DNA of 13,268 bases from JACQID01 sp035289125 (GTDB taxonomy: Archaea; Aenigmatarchaeota; Aenigmatarchaeia; GW2011-AR5). Positions within the stretch are counted from its first letter, which is position 1; each line of letters begins with the position of its first letter. Location of the stretch: the NCBI GenBank assembly GCA_035289125.1, contig DATDXW010000038.1, positions 1-13,268 on the forward strand, in the 5' to 3' direction. The notes beneath the pieces are model-generated. The model saw nothing but the letters and a program-made list of their open reading frames with translations. It was not told where the DNA came from and made no database searches. Shown here piece after piece: positions 1-5,629 of the stretch. A program made the position numbers and the translations under genes.

Positions 1-1
1 A

Positions 2-625
2 AGACAGATAGGAATGCTACTCATGCACCATGGCGATGATAAGGGCGCAGTACTGCCGCCCGCCGTCGCGCCCGTTCAGGTTGTGATAATTCCGATATTG
101 TTCAAAGGCAAAGAAGAGCCGGTGTTGGCGAGAGCCCGCGAAGCCGCGAAAAAAATAAAGGCGCGCTGCCACGTGGACGAGCGCAACCAGAGCGCGGGCT
201 TCAAGTTCAACGAGTGGGAACTGAAAGGCGTGCCGCTTCGCGTGGAGATAGGCCCGAAGGACGTTGAAGCCAACCACGTGACAGTCGTTCGCCGCGACAC
301 GGGCGGAAAAATCATCGTGAAAGAGCTGTCAGAGATTCCGAAAATCCTCGGCGACGTTCAAAAATCCATGCTTGAAAAATCACGCGCTTTCCTCAAGGAA
401 AACGTTCGCAACGCTTCCACGAAGGAGGAGGCGAAGAAAGCGCTGCTGCAAGGCGGCTTCGTTCGCGTCCAGTGGTGCGGTTCGCAGGAGTGCGACAAGT
501 CGTTCAAGAGCGAGAGCGGGGGCGAGATACGCGGCACGGCGCTACGCGAAGAAAAGCCGTCCGGAAAATGCTTTTACTGCTCGGGTACGTCAAAGCACGT
601 CGCGTATGTTGCGAAGGCTTATTGA
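2..625 (+). CDS. proS: Prolyl-tRNA synthetase, archaeal/eukaryotic type, 3' part only
   Basis: This gene attaches proline to tRNA-Pro in the cytoplasm. Only the last 207 codons are in the window; the reading frame is already open at base 2 and the start lies to the left. The visible part begins at the end of the class II catalytic core (HGDDKG followed by LPP and VAPVQVVIIPI). Next comes the anticodon-binding domain, with the family-typical stretches FNEWELKGVPLR, EIGPKD and VVRRDTGGK. The archaeal/eukaryotic C-terminal extension follows: four cysteines in two pairs (WCGSQEC and CFYC) suggest the usual zinc site, and the protein ends in an aromatic residue (VAKAY), as is typical of this subclass. 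Nothing in the visible part looks damaged. The stop is 31 bases from the end of the opposing regulator gene. Confidence 0.96.
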   Translation, partial: RQIGMLLMHHGDDKGAVLPPAVAPVQVVIIPILFKGKEEPVLARAREAAKKIKARCHVDERNQSAGFKFNEWELKGVPLRVEIGPKDVEANHVTVVRRDTGGKIIVKELSEIPKILGDVQKSMLEKSRAFLKENVRNASTKEEAKKALLQGGFVRVQWCGSQECDKSFKSESGGEIRGTALREEKPSGKCFYCSGTSKHVAYVAKAY

Positions 626-656
626 TGGCGGCGCGGCCATGGCATTACAGCCGGAG

Positions 657-1226
657 TTAATGTTCATAATACGCCTTGACCGGGGTATGAGATGGAGGGT
701 TTGTCATCTGTTGCGTATACGCTAATGCGATGCCCACGCGACTTTCTACGCCGTATGGCCTCAGCTTTGCAATCATTCTACTGACATGGTTTTTTATAGT
801 CCTAACCGATCTCGCTCTTTTTGCCGCTATTTCCTTGTTTTGCATGCCCTGGCTTATATAACCTGCTATCTCAAGCTCTTTTTGTGACAGAACATCCCCA
901 AGATTATATCCAGTCGTGGGAACGGAAAGGTACTGGGGAAGGTACTGGCATAAGACGCTTACAAGTGGTGTGCGAACGCTACCTCCCTGATCGTCGTCTA
1001 TTCCCAGATATCTGGCAAGATATTTTAACTCACGCGCTACGGTACTTCTGTGTGTGTGCGTTAATGCAGCAATTTCCTCGATAGAAAGGCCGGCAGTAAC
1101 GTACAGACCCACCGCAACCGCACTCTCTCTCGGATATATGGTTTCCACTCTGGTTTCCACTCTGGCCAGTCTCTGCATTGCCCGGCCTATTTCCTGCTCG
1201 GTGAGTTGTTGCCGGGCAGTATTCAT
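657..1226 (-). CDS. Putative transcription regulator with two HTH segments, C-terminal LuxR/GerE type
   Basis: This 189-residue protein is predicted to bind DNA. Residues about 113-172 fit the LuxR/GerE helix-turn-helix: LSQKELEIAGYISQGMQNKE, then a recognition-helix region SVRTIKNHVSRMIAKL. A second HTH-like stretch lies at about 46-72 (GLSIEEIAALTHTHRSTVAR), resembling sigma-70 region 4 or an IclR/MarR-like helix pair. There is no phosphoacceptor receiver domain, PAS domain or ligand-binding domain, so this is not a complete two-component regulator. Two short tandem peptides, RVETRVET and QYLPQYLS, come from 12-base DNA duplications. The chosen ATG lies 21 bases from a TATA-like element, consistent with a leaderless message. 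The gene is flanked by oppositely oriented genes and so is probably transcribed alone. LuxR-type HTHs are mostly bacterial, so transfer is possible but unproven. The target is unknown. Confidence 0.8.
   Translation of the reverse strand: MNTARQQLTEQEIGRAMQRLARVETRVETIYPRESAVAVGLYVTAGLSIEEIAALTHTHRSTVARELKYLARYLGIDDDQGGSVRTPLVSVLCQYLPQYLSVPTTGYNLGDVLSQKELEIAGYISQGMQNKEIAAKRARSVRTIKNHVSRMIAKLRPYGVESRVGIALAYTQQMTNPPSHTPVKAYYEH
927..950 (-). repeat. 12-base tandem duplication inside the LuxR-type gene (second)
   Basis: The 10-base string AAGGTACTGG occurs at 927-936 and again at 939-948, a period of exactly 12 bases. On the coding strand it encodes Gln-Tyr-Leu-Pro followed by Gln-Tyr-Leu-Ser, so the frame is kept. 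It lies in the segment linking the two HTH regions. Confidence 0.85.
1141..1164 (-). repeat. 12-base perfect tandem duplication inside the LuxR-type gene (first)
   Basis: GTTTCCACTCTG occurs twice without a gap (1141-1152 and 1153-1164). It encodes Arg-Val-Glu-Thr twice at residues 22-29, before the first HTH. The two copies are identical at the DNA level, which suggests a recent in-frame duplication. Confidence 0.92.
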
Positions 1227-1246
1227 TCATAAAGTGACAAAGACGC

Positions 1247-1256
1247 AAATTTAAAG
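1247..1256 (-). promoter_or_regulatory. TATA-like element for the LuxR-type gene
   Basis: On the minus strand the sequence reads CTTTAAATTT, 21-30 bases before the ATG at 1226. That spacing places transcription initiation at or next to the start codon. No SD-like sequence precedes the ATG, which fits a leaderless transcript. The rest of 1227-1366 holds only this element, a weak GTTGG/CCAAC inverted pair (1262-1266 and 1278-1282) and the plus-strand element at 1337-1345. Confidence 0.55.
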
Positions 1257-1336
1257 ATGAGGTTGGTGCGCTATTTCCCAACAACGGAAAGCGAAGCTGT
1301 CATACAGCATCGTGGCGGGCAACTCACACACAAAAT

Positions 1337-1345
1337 CATTTTATT
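1337..1345 (+). promoter_or_regulatory. TATA-like element for the small Cys-rich gene
   Basis: CATTTTATT lies 22-30 bases before the ATG at 1367, a spacing that suits leaderless transcription. No SD sequence is visible in front of the ATG. It is a weak match, called mainly on position. Confidence 0.4.
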
Positions 1346-1366
1346 CCCCGCCGGCAATAGTTAGCC

Positions 1367-1609
1367 ATGGAAGAAAGCGAACTTCATAGCTTGCGCAGCC
1401 TTTTTGGCGGCGAAAGAAAGAATAGCGTCACCGGGCTTTTGCGCGACAAATGCGAGCACCTGTCAGGCATTGAGTGCAACGTGGGCGGATTCGGCTCGCT
1501 TTCATGTCTGGAGGAGAGCTATCATTGCGAATGCCCTTTCAAGAAAAGGCACGCTTTGCACAACAGTCTCAAGAATCTGGTGAACGTCGCCGACGCTCTC
1601 GGACAGTGA
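1367..1609 (+). CDS. Small cysteine-rich protein of unknown function
   Basis: This 80-residue soluble protein is not recognised. It has five cysteines (C29, C37, C47, C54, C56) with histidines close by (H31, H53). Two of the cysteines sit in the motif HCECPFKK, and such a set could bind a metal such as zinc. There is no signal peptide or membrane segment. The C-terminal third is basic, then hydrophobic and helix-like. Support for it being real: a good ATG start, a TATA-like element at leaderless distance, ordinary amino-acid composition, and a snug fit between the regulator and the psmB promoter. It ends 65 bases before psmB. Function cannot be assigned. Confidence 0.7.
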   Translation: MEESELHSLRSLFGGERKNSVTGLLRDKCEHLSGIECNVGGFGSLSCLEESYHCECPFKKRHALHNSLKNLVNVADALGQ

Positions 1610-1614
1610 AAAAG

Positions 1615-1624
1615 ACTTAAATAC
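1615..1624 (+). promoter_or_regulatory. TATA-like element driving the psmB gene run
   Basis: ACTTAAATAC begins six bases after the stop of the preceding gene and about 50 bases before the psmB ATG. Initiation about 25 bases downstream would give a leader of about 30 bases that contains the SD site at 1664-1670. It is therefore the likely main promoter of the psmB-fttA-eL43 series. Confidence 0.6.
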
Positions 1625-1663
1625 TTAATCACGGATAAAGTTGATTATAACCATTCTTCTCAT

Positions 1664-1670
1664 AGGGTGA
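1664..1670 (+). promoter_or_regulatory. Ribosome binding site of psmB
   Basis: AGGGTGA lies four bases before the ATG at 1675 and is a good match to the archaeal SD consensus. It fixes the start, giving a seven-residue propeptide before the catalytic Thr. Confidence 0.7.
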
Positions 1671-1674
1671 AAAA

Positions 1675-2274
1675 ATGGAAAACCAGCAAAAAACGGGCAC
1701 GACAACCTTGGGCATGGTATGCAAGGACTGCGTTATCATTGCTGCCGAGAGCAAGGTCACGATGGGATATCTCATTACGTCAAAGGAGTTCCCGAAAGTT
1801 TACCAGATAGATGACAGGATGGCCATGACGATATCCGGCGGCGTGGGCGACGCACAGAACATAATCCGCGTCCTCAAAGCCGAAATAAACATATACAAGC
1901 TTACGCGCAATGCCGAAATGACGGTGCGGGCCGTTTCCACGCTTCTCGCGAACATCCAGCAGAACGCGCGATATTATCCGTTCATGCTTTTCCCGATAAT
2001 AGCAGGCATTGACAAGGAAGGCATGCACGTGACAAGCGTGGACCCTGCCGGTGGCATCGAGGAAGATGCGTATACTTCCACGGGTTCCGGCTCCCCGTTC
2101 GCTTACGGCGTGCTGGAAGACAGCTATCGGAAAGACCTGACGAGAGAAGAAGGCATCGCGTTGGCAATAAGGGCGATAAAGGCAGCGAAAGAGCGCGACG
2201 CCGCGTCCGGCGGCAAATATGTAACCATTGCCGTGATAGACAAGAACGGCGTAGAAATGATTACCAAAGAATAA
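1675..2274 (+). CDS. psmB: Proteasome subunit beta (20S core, catalytic)
   Basis: This is the proteolytic subunit of the 20S proteasome, which degrades unfolded or tagged proteins in the cytoplasm. The 199-residue product has a short propeptide (MENQQKTG) followed by TTTLG. Autocleavage at Gly-Thr would expose the nucleophile Thr8 (mature Thr1). Counting from it, Glu17 and Lys33 are in place (AAES and FPKV), as in the Thermoplasma beta subunit. The later active-site region is also present: STGSGSPFAYGVLE, and KERDAASGGK with the Asp and Ser that support the Thr. Length is normal. No alpha subunit or PAN ATPase gene is in the window. It is followed after 26 bases by fttA on the same strand, a pairing seen in other archaea. 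Confidence 0.97.
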   Translation: MENQQKTGTTTLGMVCKDCVIIAAESKVTMGYLITSKEFPKVYQIDDRMAMTISGGVGDAQNIIRVLKAEINIYKLTRNAEMTVRAVSTLLANIQQNARYYPFMLFPIIAGIDKEGMHVTSVDPAGGIEEDAYTSTGSGSPFAYGVLEDSYRKDLTREEGIALAIRAIKAAKERDAASGGKYVTIAVIDKNGVEMITKE

Positions 2275-2300
2275 GCTTTACCTGATTTTGAGAATTCATA

Positions 2301-4163
2301 ATGGCAATTTTGGAAGACGTGAAGCAGGAGCTTCCGCCCGAAGCGGAAATAACAGACATGGCGTATGAAGGCAGCGAGCTGATATACTATACTAAAAACA
2401 AGGCATTTTTTGAAAGCTGCACCACAGCGATAAAGAAGCTCGTGAGCAAGTTCAAGAAGAGGATAGAGATAAGAGCCGACTCGTCACTGCTCGTCAGCGA
2501 AGAGAAGACCGTGGAGTTCATAAAGGGCCGCGTGCCCGATGAAGCGGGAATAAAAGACATATACTTTGAGCCGGAGTTCGCCAAAGTCGTTATCCACGCC
2601 GAAAAGCCCGGCGTCGTCATCGGCAAAAGCGGAGAGACGCTTCTCGAAATAAAGCACAGCACGTGCTGGACGCCCGACATAAGGCGCGCTCCGGTGATAG
2701 ATTCGGAAATAATCCGGAGCGTGCGAAGGATGCTTCACAATGAAGCGGGCTACCGCAAGAAGTTTCTCAACGAAACAGGGAAAAAAATTTACAATCCCGG
2801 GAAAGACGTGGAATGGATAAGGGTAACGGCACTGGGCGCTTTCCGCCAGGTAGGCAAATCCGCCGTGCTTGTCCAGACGCCGCAAAGCAAAGTGCTCCTT
2901 GACTGCGGCATAGACGTCTCGGCTTCCGGCACGCGTCCGTATCCTTATCTGGACGCGCCCGAGTTTCAGCTGCAAGCTTTAGATGCCGTGGTGATAAGTC
3001 ACGCGCATCTCGATCACTGTGGTTTCGTCCCGTACCTTTACGAATACGGGTACCGCGGGCCTTTGTACTGCACGCGTCCGACACGTGACACCATGGTGCT
3101 GCTTCAGCTGGACTACGTCCAGATATGCCAGAGAGAAAACAAGAAGCCGCCTTACACTTCCAAGGGAATAGAAGAGATGTTAAAGCATTGCATACCGTTG
3201 GAATACGGTGAAGTTTCGGACATAACGCCGGACATACGGCTGACGCTCAACGATGCCGGACATATATTGGGCTCGGCTACGTCGCACCTCAACATCGGGA
3301 ACGGGCAGTATAACTTTCTCTACACCGGCGACATAAAGTATGAGGATACGAAGATGTTCGACAAAGCTTTCACCGATTATGCGCGAGTCGAATGCGTGCT
3401 CATCGAAGGAACGTACGGCGCGAAAACCGACACGCTTCCGCCCGAAGAAAAGGGCGAAGAATATCTTGTGGCAAAAGTCCGCGAAGTGAAGGCGCGCGGC
3501 GGCAAAGTGATAATACCCTCCTTCGCGGTGGGCCGCGCCCAGGAGGTCATAGCCATGCTCATGGATTCGGACATAGACATCACAGTCTATCTCGATGGCA
3601 TGCTCTGGGACGCGACTGCCATAAACACCGCTTACCCCGAGTTCATGTCAAGCAGGATGCAGAAGAAGATATTGCATCTGGGCAAGAATCCTTTTCTTGA
3701 TGCACGCCTCAAGGGCATCGGCTCTCAGAAAGAGCGCCTCGCCGTTATCGAGTCGCAGGAGCCGTGTGTGATACTCGCCACGTCCGGCATGCTTGTCGGC
3801 GGGCCGATAATGAACTATCTCGAGCACTTTGCAGGCGACGAGCGGAACGCACTGCTCTTTGTCGGCTATCAGGCCGAAGGCACTATGGGCAGAAGGATAC
3901 AGAAAGGCTGGGAGCGTATACAGTTGGACAACGGGCGCAGCATAGAATTAAAGCTGGAAATAGGCACTGTCAAAGGGCTGTCAGGGCACAGTGACTTCAG
4001 CCAGCTCATGGCATTCATCGGCGCTTTCAGGACGAAACCAAAAAAGATACTTGTCAATCACTGCGAGAATACGAAATGCGTTGAGCTTGCCAGGGAAGCA
4101 CACAACTATTTCGGCGTGGAAACGATGGCGCCGAAGCTTCTGGAAACTGTCAGGCTTAAATAA
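2301..4163 (+). CDS. fttA: KH-domain beta-CASP ribonuclease FttA / aCPSF1, transcription termination factor
   Basis: This is the archaeal CPSF73 homologue. FttA/aCPSF1 cuts nascent RNA and promotes termination by archaeal RNA polymerase. The 620-residue product has an N-terminal KH-type region (about 1-145, with a GXXG loop in VVIGKSGE). It is followed by a metallo-beta-lactamase core interrupted by a beta-CASP domain. Metal-ligand motifs are intact: HAHLDH at 234-239, H321 in DAGHILGS, D344 in YTGD. The beta-CASP motifs are also seen: E369 in IEGTYG, H563 in SGHSD and H587 in VNHCE. Length is close to the family's roughly 635. The ATG is 26 bases after psmB, without a strong SD, so it is probably cotranscribed. 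The KH region separates it from plain RNase J-like enzymes. Confidence 0.96.
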   Translation: MAILEDVKQELPPEAEITDMAYEGSELIYYTKNKAFFESCTTAIKKLVSKFKKRIEIRADSSLLVSEEKTVEFIKGRVPDEAGIKDIYFEPEFAKVVIHAEKPGVVIGKSGETLLEIKHSTCWTPDIRRAPVIDSEIIRSVRRMLHNEAGYRKKFLNETGKKIYNPGKDVEWIRVTALGAFRQVGKSAVLVQTPQSKVLLDCGIDVSASGTRPYPYLDAPEFQLQALDAVVISHAHLDHCGFVPYLYEYGYRGPLYCTRPTRDTMVLLQLDYVQICQRENKKPPYTSKGIEEMLKHCIPLEYGEVSDITPDIRLTLNDAGHILGSATSHLNIGNGQYNFLYTGDIKYEDTKMFDKAFTDYARVECVLIEGTYGAKTDTLPPEEKGEEYLVAKVREVKARGGKVIIPSFAVGRAQEVIAMLMDSDIDITVYLDGMLWDATAINTAYPEFMSSRMQKKILHLGKNPFLDARLKGIGSQKERLAVIESQEPCVILATSGMLVGGPIMNYLEHFAGDERNALLFVGYQAEGTMGRRIQKGWERIQLDNGRSIELKLEIGTVKGLSGHSDFSQLMAFIGAFRTKPKKILVNHCENTKCVELAREAHNYFGVETMAPKLLETVRLK

Positions 4164-4194
4164 ATGTCGCGTTATAGCTTTTAGGGCGATTCCT

Positions 4195-4374
4195 ATGCCG
4201 ATAAAATACGGGAAAAAAATACGGGAAAAGGTAAGGGCGGCACGCCTGAAGTCCACGGCACGCTACAAGTGCCCGGAATGCTCGCGGCTTGCAATGAAGC
4301 GCGCCTCTTCCGCGATATGGTCGTGCAAAAAATGCCACACCACATTCGCTTCAGGCACGTATGAGTTCAGGTGA
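4195..4374 (+). CDS. rpl37ae: Ribosomal protein eL43 (L37Ae)
   Basis: This is a 59-residue zinc-binding protein of the large ribosomal subunit. It begins MPIKYGKKIREK and has a zinc ribbon with CPEC (C26, C29) and CKKC (C44, C47). The family-typical motif RASSAIWSC lies between them, and TFASGTYEF closes the protein. The ATG at 4195 is chosen because it gives the exact family N-terminus and an SD-like AGGGCGAT lies upstream. The open frame runs further upstream, but only inside fttA. The stop overlaps the start of rpoP by four bases (GTGA), so the two are probably translationally coupled. It is on the short side for the family, in line with compact archaeal versions. Confidence 0.95.
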   Translation: MPIKYGKKIREKVRAARLKSTARYKCPECSRLAMKRASSAIWSCKKCHTTFASGTYEFR

Positions 4375-4505
4375 TTTTTGTGTACAGATGCATGCTATGC
4401 AAGAAAGAATTCGAGATGGATGACAATACGATACGTTGTTCCTATTGCGGTTACAGGATAATAAGCAAGACGCGTGCGGAGTTCAGAAAGCACGTGAAGG
4501 CGTAA
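4371..4505 (+). CDS. rpoP: DNA-directed RNA polymerase subunit P (Rpb12-like)
   Basis: This 44-residue zinc-ribbon subunit of archaeal RNA polymerase matches eukaryotic Rpb12. The ribbon is C7-M-L-C10 and C23-S-Y-C26. The hallmark IRCSYCGYRII is followed by a basic tail, as in Rpb12/RpoP. The GTG at 4371 is preferred because it shares GTGA with the eL43 stop. A second GTG at 4380 would give a protein three residues shorter that still keeps both Cys pairs. Adjacency to eL43 upstream and prefoldin beta downstream is a conserved archaeal arrangement and supports the call. Confidence 0.92.
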   Translation: MIFVYRCMLCKKEFEMDDNTIRCSYCGYRIISKTRAEFRKHVKA

Positions 4506-4509
4506 TTCT

Positions 4510-4854
4510 ATGGGCGAATTGGAGGAAGCAATGGGCCAACTGCAGGCGCACAGCCAACAGCTTCAGGGTATCGCTGGCCAGAAACAAGCCTATATTATAC
4601 AGTTGAACGAGATAGAGAAGACGCTTGAGTATCTTAAGAATAGTAGCGGGGAAAAAATCTACCGTGCGGTCGGCTCTATAATAATTGAGTCCTCGCTGGG
4701 AGAAGTGAAGAAGGAACTGGAAGAAAAGAAGGAGGACGCGGAGTTGCGCATAAAGACTCTGGAGAGTCACGAAGAGAAAGCCAAGAAAAAGATGAAAGAA
4801 TCGCATGACAAGTTTGAGAAGCTGGCTGAGCATCATGAAAGCGCAGCGGAGTGA
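4510..4854 (+). CDS. pfdB: Prefoldin subunit beta
   Basis: Prefoldin is a jellyfish-shaped hexamer that captures unfolded proteins and passes them to the thermosome. The 114-residue product is nearly all helical. Residues up to about 40 form the first coiled-coil arm (Gln-rich, QLQAHSQQLQGIAGQKQAY). The short central turn region is KIYRAVGSIII, typical of beta subunits. A second charged coiled coil (KKELEEKKEDAELRIKTLE) completes the hairpin. It follows rpoP by four bases and ends four bases before the UPF0147 start. The KEOPS Pcc1 or Brix genes often found beside it in other archaea are absent here. Confidence 0.94.
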   Translation: MGELEEAMGQLQAHSQQLQGIAGQKQAYIIQLNEIEKTLEYLKNSSGEKIYRAVGSIIIESSLGEVKKELEEKKEDAELRIKTLESHEEKAKKKMKESHDKFEKLAEHHESAAE

Positions 4855-4855
4855 T
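4848..4855 (+). promoter_or_regulatory. Ribosome binding site of the UPF0147 gene
   Basis: GGAGTGAT overlaps the pfdB stop codon and lies just before the ATG at 4859. It favours this ATG over the in-frame ATG at 4805, which lies inside pfdB and would add 18 residues that do not fit the family. Confidence 0.65.
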
Positions 4856-4858
4856 TCT

Positions 4859-5110
4859 ATGGATATATCGGCCATATACAGCATGCTCGATGAAATCGTA
4901 CAGGATAGGACCGTGCCCAAAAACATACGCTCGGCTGTTGAGCAGGTAAAGGCAAGCCTTACCAACGACAAGCAGGAACTTGCAGTGAGAATAAACGGCG
5001 CCGTTTCTATTCTTGACGAGATATCCGGCGATCCCAACATACCCGTTTACAGCAGGACGCAGATATGGAACATAGTTTCTATGCTCGAAGTTATGAACGA
5101 AACAAAATAA
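4859..5110 (+). CDS. UPF0147 family protein
   Basis: This is an 83-residue, all-helical archaeal protein of the uncharacterised UPF0147 family. Family-like features are LDEIVQDRTVPKNIRSAVEQ at about 10-29, with an echo of it at about 58-75 (ILDEISGDPNIPVYSRTQIW). The two halves look like an internal repeat, each a LDEI(V/S)xDxxxP motif leading into a helix. No catalytic motif or membrane segment is seen, and the function of the family is not established. It follows pfdB by four bases with a good SD, so it is probably the last gene of the psmB run before the sepF promoter. Confidence 0.93.
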   Translation: MDISAIYSMLDEIVQDRTVPKNIRSAVEQVKASLTNDKQELAVRINGAVSILDEISGDPNIPVYSRTQIWNIVSMLEVMNETK

Positions 5111-5118
5111 ACATATCT

Positions 5119-5130
5119 CTATTTAAGTTT
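5119..5130 (+). promoter_or_regulatory. TATA-like element before sepF
   Basis: CTATTTAAGTTT lies 21-32 bases before the sepF ATG, the distance expected for near-leaderless transcription. A purine-rich AGGGGAGAT also lies before the ATG (5133-5141). That could serve as a ribosome site when the gene is read through from upstream. Confidence 0.5.
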
Positions 5131-5150
5131 AAAGGGGAGATAAGATAACT

Positions 5151-5483
5151 ATGCCTTTGAAGGACTTTTTTAAGAGGCAGTCACCTGAGTATGTTGAGCT
5201 TGACTTTCAGAACGAGGAGAGAAAGGACGCGAAGCTAACCATACAGGTTGAAAAGCTCTCTTCTTTTGCCGACGCAGACCGGATTCAGGAAAAGGTACGT
5301 TCAGGCAGGATTTTATTGGTCAAGATACGCGAGTTGCGGGAAAAGGACATCGCCGAACTGAAGCGCGCCGTGGCGCGCGTGCGAAAGACGTGCCTTGCAG
5401 TGGATGGCGACATCGCCGGCATAGGCGAGGACTGGCTTCTTGTGACGCCGAAAACGGCAAAGATTAACCGCGGCGCGGAGTAA
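5151..5483 (+). CDS. sepF: Archaeal SepF cell-division protein
   Basis: SepF anchors FtsZ filaments to the membrane at the division site. In archaea with FtsZ and no FtsA it is the likely main anchor. The 110-residue product starts with a short amphipathic segment (MPLKDFFKRQ) that fits the membrane-targeting helix. A variable charged linker follows. The globular domain has the family pattern RSGRILLVKIRELREKDIAE, then a helix, and the C-terminal signature GDIAGIGEDWLLVTP. Length is normal. It has its own TATA-like element 21-32 bases upstream of the ATG, so it may be expressed apart from the genes before it. No ftsZ lies in the window. Confidence 0.9.
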   Translation: MPLKDFFKRQSPEYVELDFQNEERKDAKLTIQVEKLSSFADADRIQEKVRSGRILLVKIRELREKDIAELKRAVARVRKTCLAVDGDIAGIGEDWLLVTPKTAKINRGAE

Positions 5484-5519
5484 AAATACCCCTCGCTCAT
5501 TTCATTCGTGAATCGTATC

Positions 5520-5566
5520 CCATATTATGATTGATTGCCCCGCACGGATAGTAAAACATAATATGG
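5520..5566. repeat. 10-bp perfect inverted repeat in the sepF-cca gap
   Basis: CCATATTATG at 5520-5529 pairs perfectly with CATAATATGG at 5557-5566 across a 27-base spacer. It lies in the 146-base gap between two converging genes (5484-5629). It could be a loose RNA stem near the 3' ends or a protein-binding pair. No gene is visible in the gap. Confidence 0.7.
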
Positions 5567-5586
5567 CATGCGATGCAACGAAGACC

Positions 5587-5604
5587 GACGCACAGTGGTG
5601 CGTC
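5587..5604. terminator. Hairpin between converging genes, possible terminator structure
   Basis: GACGCAC at 5587-5593 pairs perfectly with GTGCGTC at 5598-5604 around a four-base AGTG loop. The stem is GC-rich and would form in transcripts from either strand. No strong T-run follows it. Since archaeal termination depends mainly on U-tracts and FttA, the terminator role is only a guess from its position between two 3' ends. Confidence 0.4.
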
Positions 5605-5629
5605 AAGTCGTCGACGCTACAGGGCATTC

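Noticed and set aside
1296..1308. Short stem GCTGT/ACAGC in the regulator-Cys protein gap
   Set aside because: Five base pairs with a three-base loop is expected often by chance and has no T-tract or other context.
1675..2274. Position 17 of mature PsmB is Glu rather than Asp, first thought to be a missing catalytic residue
   Set aside because: The Thermoplasma beta subunit also has Glu17 in its Thr1-Glu17-Lys33 set, so this is normal.
4805..4858. An N-terminally extended UPF0147 protein starting inside pfdB
   Set aside because: The 18 extra residues are an out-of-frame reading of pfdB; the ATG at 4859 has an SD and gives the usual family length.
5484..5629. tRNA or C/D-box guide RNA in the sepF-cca gap
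   Set aside because: No cloverleaf, T-loop sequence, or paired C and D box motifs could be found; only the inverted repeat and hairpin are supported.
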